Source of the DNA: Gammaproteobacteria bacterium
Lineage (GTDB): Bacteria > Pseudomonadota > Gammaproteobacteria > GRL18
Length of the DNA: 10,456 bases
NCBI GenBank assembly: GCA_030632625.1
Contig: DAOVUK010000062.1
Coordinates: forward strand, 1 to 10,456
Direction: 5' to 3'
The notes below the pieces were generated by a model that was not told the origin of the DNA, ran no database searches, and saw only the letters and a list, made by a program, of their open reading frames with translations. Both the position numbers and the translations under genes were made by a program. Below are positions 1 to 7,090 of the stretch, piece after piece; position 1 is the stretch's first letter; each line of letters starts with the position of its first letter.

Positions 1-27
1 AAACATTTTTTCACGAGGTGCTATTGA

Positions 28-2670
28 ATGAGAATGGATAAACTAACCAGTAAATTCCAACAGGCGATTGCCGATGCGCAAAGTCTGGCGATTGGACGTG
101 ATCACCAGTTTATAGAGTCCATCCATGTGATGCTTGCCCTGCTGGATCAGGATAACGGCACAGCAAGACATTTGCTGACTCAATCCAATGTGAACATCAA
201 TCAACTCCGCTCACAACTGGCTAAAGCACTGGATCAAATGGCCAGTATTGAAGGCTTTGCGGGGGATGTACAGGTTTCACCTGAATTGACCCGTCTGCTT
301 AATATGACCGACAAGTTGTCTCAGCAGCGTAAAGATCAGTTTATTTCCAGTGAGCTTTATATTCTGGCTGCAATTGATGATAAAGGTCAGTTAGGTCGTA
401 TTCTGACTGAACTGGGCGCCAGTAAGTCAGTGATTGAGCAGGCGATTGATAGTATGCGTGGTGGACAGACAGTTGATGATCCCAATGCCGAAGAACAGCG
501 TCAGGCTCTGGAAAAATACACCATTGATCTGACTGAAAGAGCAGAGCAGGGCAAACTGGATCCGGTTATTGGCCGGGATGATGAAATACGCCGTACTATT
601 CAGGTCTTGCAGCGGCGTACTAAAAATAACCCGGTACTGATTGGTGAGCCGGGAGTGGGTAAGACCGCGATTATTGAAGGTCTGGCGCAGCGTATTATCA
701 ATGGCGAAGTGCCTGAAGGGCTGAAACACAAACGTATTCTGTCACTGGATATGGGATCGCTGATTGCAGGTGCCAAGTTTCGTGGTGAATTTGAAGAACG
801 CCTGAAGGCCGTCTTAAGTGACCTCTCCAAGCAGGAAGGCAGTATCATTCTCTTTATTGATGAACTGCATACCATGGTGGGTGCCGGTAAAGCGGAAGGT
901 TCGATGGATGCCGGTAATATGCTTAAACCGGCACTGGCTCGTGGTGAACTCCATTGTGTGGGTGCGACCACATTGGATGAATATCGGGAATATCTGGAAA
1001 AAGATGCTGCTCTGGAACGTCGTTTTCAAAAAGTACTGGTTGAAGAGCCTACGGTGGAAGATACCATTGCTATTCTTCGTGGTCTTAAGGAAAAATATGA
1101 ACTGCATCATGGTGTTGATATTACCGATCCCGCTATTGTGGCAGCTGCAAACCTGTCACATCGCTATATTACCGAACGCAAGTTACCGGACAAAGCCATT
1201 GACTTAATTGATGAGGCCGGCAGCCGTATTCGTATGGAAATAGATTCCAAACCGGAAAGGATGGATAAACTGGAACGGCGCATTATTCAATTTAAAATTG
1301 AACGTGAAGCTTTGGGCAAGGAATCTGATCCGGCCTCCAAAAAACGTCTGGAAATTTTACAGGAAAATATTGCGGAATTGGAACTGGAATATTCTGAACT
1401 GGACGAAATCTGGAAGTCTGAAAAAGCCGCAGTACAGGGCACTCAGCATATTAAAGAGTCTCTGGATCAGGCACGTAAAGATCTGGAAACAGCACAGCGA
1501 GCCGGTGATCTGGGACGCATGTCTGAAATGCAGTATGGACGTATTCCGGAGCTGGAAAAGCAACTGGATATGGCATCACAGGCTGAAATGATTGGCCTGG
1601 ATGAGCAGCCTAAACTGCTGCGCAATCGGGTAACAGAAGAAGAAGTGGCCGAGGTCGTGGCCAAGTGGACCGGGATACCTGTGGATAAAATGCTTGAGGC
1701 TGAAAACGAAAAATTACTGCACCTGGAAGAGCATCTTCATGGACGTGTTGTGGGGCAAGCCGAAGCAGTAACGGCTGTGGCAAATGCTATTCGCCGCTCT
1801 CGTGCCGGCTTATCGGATCCGCGACGACCCAATGGCTCCTTTTTGTTTTTGGGGCCGACCGGCGTGGGTAAAACTGAATTAACCAAAGCGCTGGCTAATT
1901 TTCTGTTTGATACTGAAGATGCCATGGTTCGCCTGGATATGTCTGAATTCATGGAAAAACATGCAGTGGCTCGATTAATCGGTGCGCCTCCGGGTTATGT
2001 CGGTTATGAAGAAGGCGGTTATCTGACCGAGGCTGTGCGGCGTAAACCTTATTCAGTGATCCTGCTGGATGAAGTGGAAAAAGCGCATCCGGATGTGTTT
2101 AATATTCTTCTGCAGGTACTGGATGATGGTCGTTTAACCGATGGTCATGGTCGTACCGTTGATTTTCGCAATACGGTGATTATCATGACGTCTAATCTGG
2201 GTTCGCAGCGCATTCAGGAATTAAGCGTACTCTCATCCAGTAAAGCAGGTACACGCTCAGATGCTGAAGCAGAAGCGGAATACCAGTTAATGAAGTCTGA
2301 AGTCATGGATGTTGTCGCACAGCATTTTCGTCCGGAATTCATTAATCGGGTTGATGATGTGGTGGTGTTTCATCCATTAGGCAGAGAGGCCATTCATAAA
2401 ATTGCCAAAATCCAGATGCAGGATTTACGCGATCGTCTGCTTGAGCGTGAACTGGATATGAAATTGTCAACTGAAGCCATGGATCAAATCAGTGATGCCG
2501 GCTTTGATCCGGTTTATGGCGCAAGGCCGCTCAAAAGAGCAATACAGCAACTACTGGAGAACCCACTGGCTCAGGAAATTCTGGCGGGTAAATTTGTCGC
2601 CGGCGATTTAATTGAGGTTGATGTGATAGCTGATGATCCGCAGGGACGGATGAGTTTTAAGAAAAAGTGA
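28..2670 (+). CDS. clpB: ATP-dependent disaggregase ClpB (Hsp100)
   Basis: Cytoplasmic hexameric AAA+ chaperone that threads aggregated proteins through its pore together with DnaK/DnaJ/GrpE. The 880 residues run in the family order: N-terminal Clp repeat domain (about 1-145), first ATPase domain with Walker A GEPGVGKT (206-213) and Walker B FIDE (Glu279), the coiled-coil middle domain typical of ClpB (about 410-530), and second ATPase domain with GPTGVGKT (609-616) and LLDE (Glu682), followed by [10 protein letters not shown] near the C-terminus. It is close to E. coli ClpB (857 aa) over its whole length. The ATG at 28 is chosen because GAGGTG (15-20) lies 7 bases upstream and the N-terminus MRMDKLT matches the family; the ATG at 34 is too far from that site. 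The second ATPase domain has about 14 extra residues (about 732-754) compared with E. coli. Any heat-shock promoter lies outside the window. Confidence 0.98.
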   Translation: MRMDKLTSKFQQAIADAQSLAIGRDHQFIESIHVMLALLDQDNGTARHLLTQSNVNINQLRSQLAKALDQMASIEGFAGDVQVSPELTRLLNMTDKLSQQRKDQFISSELYILAAIDDKGQLGRILTELGASKSVIEQAIDSMRGGQTVDDPNAEEQRQALEKYTIDLTERAEQGKLDPVIGRDDEIRRTIQVLQRRTKNNPVLIGEPGVGKTAIIEGLAQRIINGEVPEGLKHKRILSLDMGSLIAGAKFRGEFEERLKAVLSDLSKQEGSIILFIDELHTMVGAGKAEGSMDAGNMLKPALARGELHCVGATTLDEYREYLEKDAALERRFQKVLVEEPTVEDTIAILRGLKEKYELHHGVDITDPAIVAAANLSHRYITERKLPDKAIDLIDEAGSRIRMEIDSKPERMDKLERRIIQFKIEREALGKESDPASKKRLEILQENIAELELEYSELDEIWKSEKAAVQGTQHIKESLDQARKDLETAQRAGDLGRMSEMQYGRIPELEKQLDMASQAEMIGLDEQPKLLRNRVTEEEVAEVVAKWTGIPVDKMLEAENEKLLHLEEHLHGRVVGQAEAVTAVANAIRRSRAGLSDPRRPNGSFLFLGPTGVGKTELTKALANFLFDTEDAMVRLDMSEFMEKHAVARLIGAPPGYVGYEEGGYLTEAVRRKPYSVILLDEVEKAHPDVFNILLQVLDDGRLTDGHGRTVDFRNTVIIMTSNLGSQRIQELSVLSSSKAGTRSDAEAEAEYQLMKSEVMDVVAQHFRPEFINRVDDVVVFHPLGREAIHKIAKIQMQDLRDRLLERELDMKLSTEAMDQISDAGFDPVYGARPLKRAIQQLLENPLAQEILAGKFVAGDLIEVDVIADDPQGRMSFKKK

Positions 2671-2680
2671 GTGGTAAGAC

Positions 2681-2740
2681 GTGAGTGGTGAGAGGTAAAG
2701 CTTTTGAACTTGCTTTTTCCTAACACCTCATACCACTCAC
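2681..2740. terminator. Hairpin between convergent genes, probable two-way terminator made of 14-bp repeats
   Basis: Bases 2681-2696 pair with 2725-2740 at 14 of 16 positions, and an inner stem AAAGC (2697-2701) pairs with GCTTT (2712-2716), followed by a short T run (2714-2718). The hairpin sits between the stop codons of clpB and the opposing dehydrogenase gene, where a shared terminator is expected. The arms are built from a degenerate 14-bp tandem repeat: GTGAGTGGT occurs at 2667-2675 and 2681-2689, and TCATACCA at 2728-2735 and 2742-2749. The first GTGAGTGGT contains the clpB stop codon. The terminator role is inferred from position and folding. Confidence 0.55.
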
Positions 2741-2755
2741 TTCATACCATCCTTT

Positions 2756-3601
2756 TCAATTTTCTTCTTTAGAAACCTTGCGCAACACCCAATCCAGCCC
2801 TTTTGCAGGCAGTATTCTTTTTAATGTGCCGAATAAATGGGTTGGGAAGGTGACATAATAATGGGCTCTGGGATTTGAGCTTTCCAGGGCATGCTGCAGT
2901 TTTTTATAAACCGCTTCAGGTGGTAAAGTAAAAGGTGCTGCCGGGCCTTTCTTTTTTAAACGGGCTTCCATTCCCTCATAACTGCTTTTAAAAAAACTGT
3001 GTTCTTTATTAATATTTTCCTGATATTTTGCATAAGCATTTTTTCGAAAGGCACTGCTGATAGGGCCAGGTTCAATAATGGATACGCCGATACCACTGCC
3101 GTGAAGTTCTAGTCTTAATGTGTCGGCCAGACCTTCAATGGCATATTTTGAGGCATTATAAGCGCCTCGAAAGGGTAAAGAAATAATGCCCAGTACCGAA
3201 CCGTTATAAATAATTCGACCGTAACCCTGCCGGCGCATAATGGGAATAACCCGATTGCTTAATTCCTGAGTACCAAACACGTTGCATTCAAATTGCTCTT
3301 TCAAGACGTGACGTTGTAAATCCTCAACCGCACCGGGCTGTCCATAAGCGCCATTGTTAAACAAGGCATATAAATGCCCCTGAGTGAGTTCTAAAACCTT
3401 ATCCACAGCAGTATTTATGGATTCACTGCTGGCCAAATCAAGCTGCAGACTTTCAAGTCCCTGTGCCTGAAGGACTGCCACATCTTCTGCTTTTCGTACT
3501 GATGCAAACACCCGATAACCCCGGTTTTTCAGCTCATGCGCGCAACATAGACCAATTCCTGAGGAACAGCCGGTAATTAGTATTGCTTTTTGTTTTGACA
3601 T
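2756..3601 (-). CDS. Short-chain dehydrogenase/reductase, YbbO-like
   Basis: A classical short-chain dehydrogenase of 281 residues, expected to be a soluble NAD(P)(H)-dependent oxidoreductase. The Rossmann nucleotide-binding motif TGCSSGIG is at 10-17. The structural NNAG motif appears as NNGAYG (82-87), with Gly and Ala swapped. The catalytic tetrad is Asn107, Ser135, Tyr148 and Lys152 (YNASK). PGP follows at 178-180. The sequence resembles E. coli YbbO (about 269 aa), reported as an NADP-dependent aldehyde reductase, including the ITGCSSGIG start and the C-terminal LKRILPAKGLDWVL region. Substrate cannot be read from sequence. The gene is transcribed alone, convergent with clpB and divergent from pomA. 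The ATG at 3599-3601 fits the family start, but there is no strong ribosome binding site before it. Confidence 0.9.
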   Translation of the reverse strand: MSKQKAILITGCSSGIGLCCAHELKNRGYRVFASVRKAEDVAVLQAQGLESLQLDLASSESINTAVDKVLELTQGHLYALFNNGAYGQPGAVEDLQRHVLKEQFECNVFGTQELSNRVIPIMRRQGYGRIIYNGSVLGIISLPFRGAYNASKYAIEGLADTLRLELHGSGIGVSIIEPGPISSAFRKNAYAKYQENINKEHSFFKSSYEGMEARLKKKGPAAPFTLPPEAVYKKLQHALESSNPRAHYYVTFPTHLFGTLKRILPAKGLDWVLRKVSKEEN

Positions 3602-3631
3602 ATAATTGCTTTAAATTTAGTTTTTTATATA

Positions 3632-3659
3632 AGAAATAACAATTATTGTTGTTATTTCT
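3632..3659. promoter_or_regulatory. 11-bp perfect inverted repeat in the divergent dehydrogenase/pomA spacer
   Basis: AGAAATAACAA (3632-3642) and TTGTTATTTCT (3649-3659) are exact reverse complements around a 6-base centre. The site lies 30 bases upstream of the dehydrogenase start and about 145 bases upstream of pomA, in a 202-base AT-rich spacer that must carry both promoters. A possible sigma-70 promoter for pomA overlaps it: TTGTTA at 3649-3654, a 16-base gap, and TATGGT at 3671-3676. This arrangement suits an operator for a dimeric repressor. Because the spacer is very AT-rich, chance palindromes are more likely. I saw no clear sigma-28 or sigma-54 promoter. Confidence 0.35.
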
Positions 3660-3803
3660 GTAATTTTAGCTATGGTTTTAAATAGGGTTTATAGAACCTG
3701 TCGGGACTATTTTATCCGAAAATTTTATTATATATTTTTACATAATGAAACAAAAAATATGCAGCAAAAAATTAATTTGGGTCTTTAGTAAGGGATTTAT
3801 TGA

Positions 3804-4565
3804 GTGGATATAGCAACGGTCATTGGTGTTATTGGCGCGCTTAGCGTTATTGCAGTGGCAATGGTTCTCAGTGGTGGTATTGTTCTGTTTATCAATCTGC
3901 CGTCAGTTATCGTTGTCTTTGGCGGCGCTTCTTTTGCTGTAATGGCTATGTTCCCCCTGGGAGTGACGATAGGTTCTTTTAAAGTGGTCTTAAAAGCCAT
4001 TTTAAATAAATTAGAAAATCCTAATGAGCTGATTGAAAAAGGGGTTGAACTGGCGACCATCGCTCGAAAAGAAGGTATTCTTGGCCTGGAAGATCAGGAA
4101 ATCCCCAATGAATTTTTGCAAAAAGGGATCAACCTCTGTGTGGATGGCCATGAACCGGATTTTGTCCAGCGTATGTTATCCAAAGACATCAACCTTGCCG
4201 TTGAACGTCATGAATTAGGTCAGAAATTCTTAATGAAACTGGCTGATATGGGACCTGCAATGGGCATGATTGGAACGCTTATTGGTCTGGTGGGCATGCT
4301 GGCCAATATGGATGATCCTAAAACAATTGGCCCCTCAATGGCCGTTGCCCTTTTGACTACTCTTTATGGTGCTGTGTTAGCCAATGCAATTTGTATCCCT
4401 TTAGCAGATAAACTGGCCTATATTGCTGATCAGCAGCGCCTGAGTCGTACCCTTATTCTGGAAATTATTGGCGCTATCCAGGAAGGTATTAATCCAAAAG
4501 TGATGGGTGAAATGCTGCAAACTTATCTGCCGGAAGGTCAACGTGCTGTTGCTGCTGTAGAATAA
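3804..4565 (+). CDS. pomA: Flagellar stator protein PomA (MotA family, sodium type)
   Basis: Inner-membrane subunit of the stator that, with PomB, converts ion flow into flagellar rotation. At 253 residues it equals the length of Vibrio PomA and aligns with it from end to end. Four membrane segments are visible at about 5-25, 30-50, 150-170 and 180-200. The cytoplasmic loop carries Arg88, Lys89 and Glu96, at the positions of the charged residues that contact the rotor. Asp148, Thr158, Thr185 and Thr186 sit at the same numbers as the PomA residues linked to sodium conduction, in DMGPAMGMIGTLIGL and ALLTTLYGA. The start is GTG at 3804, with AAGGGA (3790-3795) 8 bases upstream; no ATG fits the family N-terminus. 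It is followed by pomB after 81 bases. The ion choice is inferred by homology. Confidence 0.93.
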   Translation: MDIATVIGVIGALSVIAVAMVLSGGIVLFINLPSVIVVFGGASFAVMAMFPLGVTIGSFKVVLKAILNKLENPNELIEKGVELATIARKEGILGLEDQEIPNEFLQKGINLCVDGHEPDFVQRMLSKDINLAVERHELGQKFLMKLADMGPAMGMIGTLIGLVGMLANMDDPKTIGPSMAVALLTTLYGAVLANAICIPLADKLAYIADQQRLSRTLILEIIGAIQEGINPKVMGEMLQTYLPEGQRAVAAVE

Positions 4566-4646
4566 AATTATCATATGAGCAAAAATCGTATTCATATAAT
4601 GATTCATTCTTCATATGCAGATTCCTCATCTATGGGGAGCTGCTAG

Positions 4647-5780
4647 ATGGAAGAACAACAAAAATGCAAATGTCCGGCAGGTATTCCTGCCTGGGTGCTG
4701 ACTTTCGCTGATCTGATGTCGCTGCTGATGTGTTTCTTTGTGCTCTTGCTCTCCTTTGCCGAAATGGATGTGCAGAAGTTTAAACAGATTGCCGGTTCCC
4801 TCAAAGTGGCTTTTGGTGTCCAGCGTGATATCAAAGTCGTGGAGATTCCTAAAGGGGTGAATATCGTTGCCAGAGAATTCAGTCCATCTCCTCCGCAACC
4901 GACTGTTATTAATGAAGTCAGACAAGTCACCAGTGATGATACGCAGCAGGAGCTTAAACTCATTAATAAGCTGGAACAGCTGCAGGATGAGGCCAATGAG
5001 CTGAAGGACAAAATGGAGAATATGTCTGAAGCCGTAGCAGAAGCTGAAGGTCTGAAAAAACAACTGAGCGAAGTAGAAGCAGAGATTGCAGAAGTTGAGC
5101 AGCAATTAAGTGAACTGCAGCAGCAGATGAATCAGCTGCAGGAAAATAAGATCCGGGAAAAATCCGAAGCGCTAAAATCTTCTCTGGAAAAAGAAATTGA
5201 AGCAGACATGATTGATGTGGAAGCTAGAGATGAAAGCATTATTATTCGCATCCGTGATAAGGGCTCTTTTGCTGGAGGTTCGGCAAACCTGACAGATGAT
5301 TTTATTGAAATTCTGGAAATTATTGCTGAACAGTTAAGCAGTACCAGTGGTAGTATTATTGTTGCCGGTCACACCGATGATATTCCGATTAATACGGCTC
5401 AATTTCGTTCAAACTGGGCTCTGTCATCAGCTCGTTCAGTTGCTGTGGCTCATGAATTACTATTAGATAAGCGCTTAGATAAATCACGCTTTAGTGTTCA
5501 GGGCTTTGCTGATGCCCAACCGCTGGTTGATAATGAAACAGCTGAAAACCGGGCAAAAAACCGTCGTGTTGAAATAATTATTTCACAGGCTAAAGCTGAT
5601 TTGGGACTCGCGCCTGATACAAAAGACAAAACGGGACAGTTGGATGAAACAGTCAGGAGCAATGATCGGGCTGGAAATGTTCAGGCAGACAAAAAAGCAG
5701 CCAGCTCAAAGCAAAACAACAGCAATAATATAAGTGCTCCTGATAATAGCGCAGATACACCAAGTTTTATTCAATTTTGA
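4647..5780 (+). CDS. pomB: Flagellar stator protein PomB (MotB family) with a long coiled-coil linker
   Basis: Stator subunit with one membrane segment (about 15-38) and a periplasmic OmpA-like domain that anchors the complex to peptidoglycan. The membrane segment carries the ion-binding aspartate Asp22 in FADLMSLLMCFFVLLLSF. The N-terminal CKCP (7-10), FKQIAGSLKVAFGVQ after the membrane helix, and the IPKG plug region all match PomB of Vibrio. Residues about 100-185 are rich in Glu, Gln, Leu and Lys with a heptad pattern and should form a long coiled coil. The OmpA-like domain spans about 195-315, with GHTDDIPI (241-248) and NRRVEI (305-310). A polar tail of about 60 residues (316-377) looks disordered. 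The total of 377 residues exceeds Vibrio PomB (about 315) and E. coli MotB (308). The start ATG has GGGAGC (4634-4639) upstream. Confidence 0.93.
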   Translation: MEEQQKCKCPAGIPAWVLTFADLMSLLMCFFVLLLSFAEMDVQKFKQIAGSLKVAFGVQRDIKVVEIPKGVNIVAREFSPSPPQPTVINEVRQVTSDDTQQELKLINKLEQLQDEANELKDKMENMSEAVAEAEGLKKQLSEVEAEIAEVEQQLSELQQQMNQLQENKIREKSEALKSSLEKEIEADMIDVEARDESIIIRIRDKGSFAGGSANLTDDFIEILEIIAEQLSSTSGSIIVAGHTDDIPINTAQFRSNWALSSARSVAVAHELLLDKRLDKSRFSVQGFADAQPLVDNETAENRAKNRRVEIIISQAKADLGLAPDTKDKTGQLDETVRSNDRAGNVQADKKAASSKQNNSNNISAPDNSADTPSFIQF

Positions 5781-5788
5781 GGGCTGCT

Positions 5789-6373
5789 ATGAGTAACAAT
5801 GTTCAGGCGAATGAGCGTCGACAGTATTATCGAATCGATGATAACGCAATTTTTTCTTATCATGTGCTAAATAAAGAGTATAGCAAAGTACAGGATAAAG
5901 CCGATGAAAAAGTATCCACTGCTTTTGAAATGATGGAGCTGTTTGGTCAAATGAACCAGCAGATGGGCGTCGCTTTGGGACGTATCAGTGAAAATTCAGC
6001 TGATATTGCCGCCTATCTGAAAGGACTGGATAATAAGATTGAATTACTGGCGCAAATGTACTTGTTCAAAGACAGTGATACCGATTTGGAACCACAGCGA
6101 CAGATCAATCTTGGCGCGGGCGGATTAGCCTTTGGCTCGGATGAAAAACTCAAACAGGGTACTTTAATCGCCATGGATTTGATTCTGTCCACTGATTTAT
6201 TGTGCCTGCACCTGACGGGACGGGTTATTCAGAGCTCCAATGACAAAAACGGGGATTTTCCCTATCGCATCTCTGTCGGCTTTGTTGAAATTTCTGATGC
6301 TGAAGTTGATCAGATCATTAAACATATTATGCGCCTGCAATCAGAACAATTAAGAGCCAGAAGAGAATCTTAG
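5789..6373 (+). CDS. PilZ-domain protein, candidate cyclic di-GMP effector for the stator
   Basis: A 194-residue protein that appears to be a PilZ-type cyclic di-GMP receptor. ERRQYYRIDD near the N-terminus supplies the RxxxR element (Arg11, Arg15). The second element, usually [D/N]xSxxG, reads NLGAGG (107-112), with Gly instead of Ser at 109. Between them lies an insert of about 70 mostly helical residues (31-100), so the domain is split or preceded by a helical module. VGFVEIS (163-169) resembles the last strand of PilZ domains. The ATG at 5789 is chosen because GAGGG (5779-5783) lies 5 bases upstream; a TTG at 5777 is possible but would overlap the Shine-Dalgarno site. The gene begins 8 bases after the pomB stop, so it is almost surely cotranscribed and translationally linked. 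This context suggests control of motility, as in YcgR-type proteins, but that is inference. Confidence 0.8.
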   Translation: MSNNVQANERRQYYRIDDNAIFSYHVLNKEYSKVQDKADEKVSTAFEMMELFGQMNQQMGVALGRISENSADIAAYLKGLDNKIELLAQMYLFKDSDTDLEPQRQINLGAGGLAFGSDEKLKQGTLIAMDLILSTDLLCLHLTGRVIQSSNDKNGDFPYRISVGFVEISDAEVDQIIKHIMRLQSEQLRARRES

Positions 6374-6429
6374 CAGGATTTATACTTCCTCACCCTCTGC
6401 AAAAAAGTCTGCTTCATTTGAGTCCTTTA

Positions 6430-6463
6430 AAGGTTGGGATCTGTTACAATTATCCCCAACCTT
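6430..6463. repeat. Stem-loop downstream of the pomAB-PilZ operon
   Basis: AAGGTTGGG (6430-6438) and CCCAACCTT (6455-6463) are exact reverse complements around a 16-base loop, 57 bases after the PilZ stop codon. The position suits the end of the operon. No T run follows, so this is not a textbook intrinsic terminator; it may be an RNA-stabilising 3' hairpin. The palindrome CCTTTAAAGG (6424-6433) overlaps its left arm. Confidence 0.4.
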
Positions 6464-6542
6464 CAGTAATAATAAAGATTTATTCCCCAAACTCTAGCTT
6501 AGAAAAACATGACTCTTCACAGAAATGCGTACTTTTCCAAAT

Positions 6543-6572
6543 TGTAGAGACAAGGCATACCTTGTCTCTACA
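6543..6572. repeat. Palindrome A inside the MITE (13-bp stem, 4-base loop)
   Basis: TGTAGAGACAAGG (6543-6555) pairs perfectly with CCTTGTCTCTACA (6560-6572) around CATA. The outer part GTAGAGAC/GTCTCTAC is shared with palindrome B at 6606-6633, while the inner part of the stem differs. Either strand would form a very stable hairpin. Confidence 0.85.
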
Positions 6573-6605
6573 GTTACGTAACGAGCACCAGGGTGGTAAG
6601 CATAC

Positions 6606-6633
6606 GTAGAGACGTTGCATGCAACGTCTCTAC
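6606..6633. repeat. Palindrome B inside the MITE (28-bp perfect palindrome)
   Basis: The left half GTAGAGACGTTGCA (6606-6619) is the exact reverse complement of the right half (6620-6633), with no spacer. It shares the outer GTAGAGAC/GTCTCTAC with palindrome A but has a different inner stem. A further 10-bp palindrome, GTTACGTAAC (6573-6582), lies between A and B. Confidence 0.88.
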
Positions 6634-6739
6634 CCTATCTATGAATGGCTGAATACACCGAGTGAATACAAAAAGTACGCAATAATGTGAAGAACCAAAA
6701 ACATCATTTAGAAGAAATAGATACAATATAGGAAAAAAT

Positions 6740-7000
6740 ATGCCAATTTATGAATACCGTTGTAATGCTTGTGGTCATGAGATGGAAATAATACAGAAAA
6801 TGGCAGACGATCCCATGAAGGATTGTCCTATTTGTAAAGAATCAAAATTAAAAAAATTGATTTCTGCAGCAGGTTTTCGCCTTAAGGGCAGCGGCTGGTA
6901 CGAAACTGATTTTAAAAACAATAAAAAAGCTAAAAAAGACAGTAGCTCAGGTCATTCTGGCGGTTCTTGTGGCGGTGGTGGTTGTGGTTGTGCCTCATAG
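6740..7000 (+). CDS. FmdB-family small zinc-ribbon protein
   Basis: An 86-residue protein with the family start MPIYEYRC and a zinc ribbon made by Cys8-x2-Cys11 and Cys29-x2-Cys32. The sequence GFRLKGSGWYETDFK (46-60) is typical of the family, often annotated FmdB and first named from a putative regulator of formamidase; its true role is not settled. The C-terminus is a lysine-rich stretch followed by a Gly/Ser/Cys tail with three extra cysteines (77, 82, 84). The gene usually lies directly upstream of aspS in gammaproteobacteria, as here. AGGA (6730-6733) precedes the ATG at 6740 by 6 bases. The promoter is probably in the short AT-rich stretch between the MITE and the start codon. Confidence 0.88.
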   Translation: MPIYEYRCNACGHEMEIIQKMADDPMKDCPICKESKLKKLISAAGFRLKGSGWYETDFKNNKKAKKDSSSGHSGGSCGGGGCGCAS

Positions 7001-7013
7001 CTCTTGTAGTCTG

Positions 7014-7044
7014 GGCTAACAAGGCTTAAAATTAGCCGTTTTTT
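7014..7044 (+). terminator. Candidate intrinsic terminator after fmdB
   Basis: GGCTAA (7014-7019) pairs with TTAGCC (7032-7037) and is followed by G and six T residues (7039-7044). A shorter alternative stem, GGCT (7023-7026) with AGCC (7034-7037), uses the same right arm. The stem is short, so some read-through into aspS is likely. Confidence 0.5.
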
Positions 7045-7090
7045 AATTAATAAATGAACAGACTCACAATCAGTCAACAGGAACCAGGGT

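Larger units (their letters stand above)
6511..6696. mobile_element. Probable MITE (186 bp) with 26-bp terminal inverted repeats and 8-bp target duplication
   Basis: The ends 6511-6536 and 6671-6696 are inverted repeats of each other, identical at 21 of 26 positions. They start with G and share TCTTCACA and TGCGTACTTTT. The 8 bases AAAAACAT immediately before the element (6503-6510) recur immediately after it (6697-6704), as expected for a target-site duplication. There is no coding sequence inside, so it would be moved by a transposase encoded elsewhere. An 8-bp duplication and ends beginning GRYTCTTC recall the ISL3 family, but I give that from memory and it needs a database search. The interior carries two strong palindromes, described separately. 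It lies between the PilZ gene and fmdB and fills about half of the 366-base gene-free spacer (6374-6739). Confidence 0.7.

Noticed and set aside
4566..4646. Repeated CATATGA/TCATATG in the pomA-pomB spacer as a regulatory hairpin
   Set aside because: The matches are 7 bp, AT-rich and far apart; nothing separates them from chance. The spacer is otherwise featureless apart from the pomB ribosome binding site.
4626..5105. 159-residue minus-strand frame opposite pomB
   Set aside because: It is antisense to a confidently identified gene, and its Phe/Leu-rich composition mirrors the coiled-coil codons of pomB.
5777..5788. TTG start for the PilZ gene overlapping the pomB stop
   Set aside because: The ATG at 5789 has GAGGG at ideal distance, and the TTG would lie within that ribosome binding site.
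6418..6609. 63-residue open frame in the spacer before fmdB
   Set aside because: It has no plausible ribosome binding site or recognisable motif, and it runs through a stem-loop, the left end of the MITE and palindrome A, so it is a by-product of repeat DNA.
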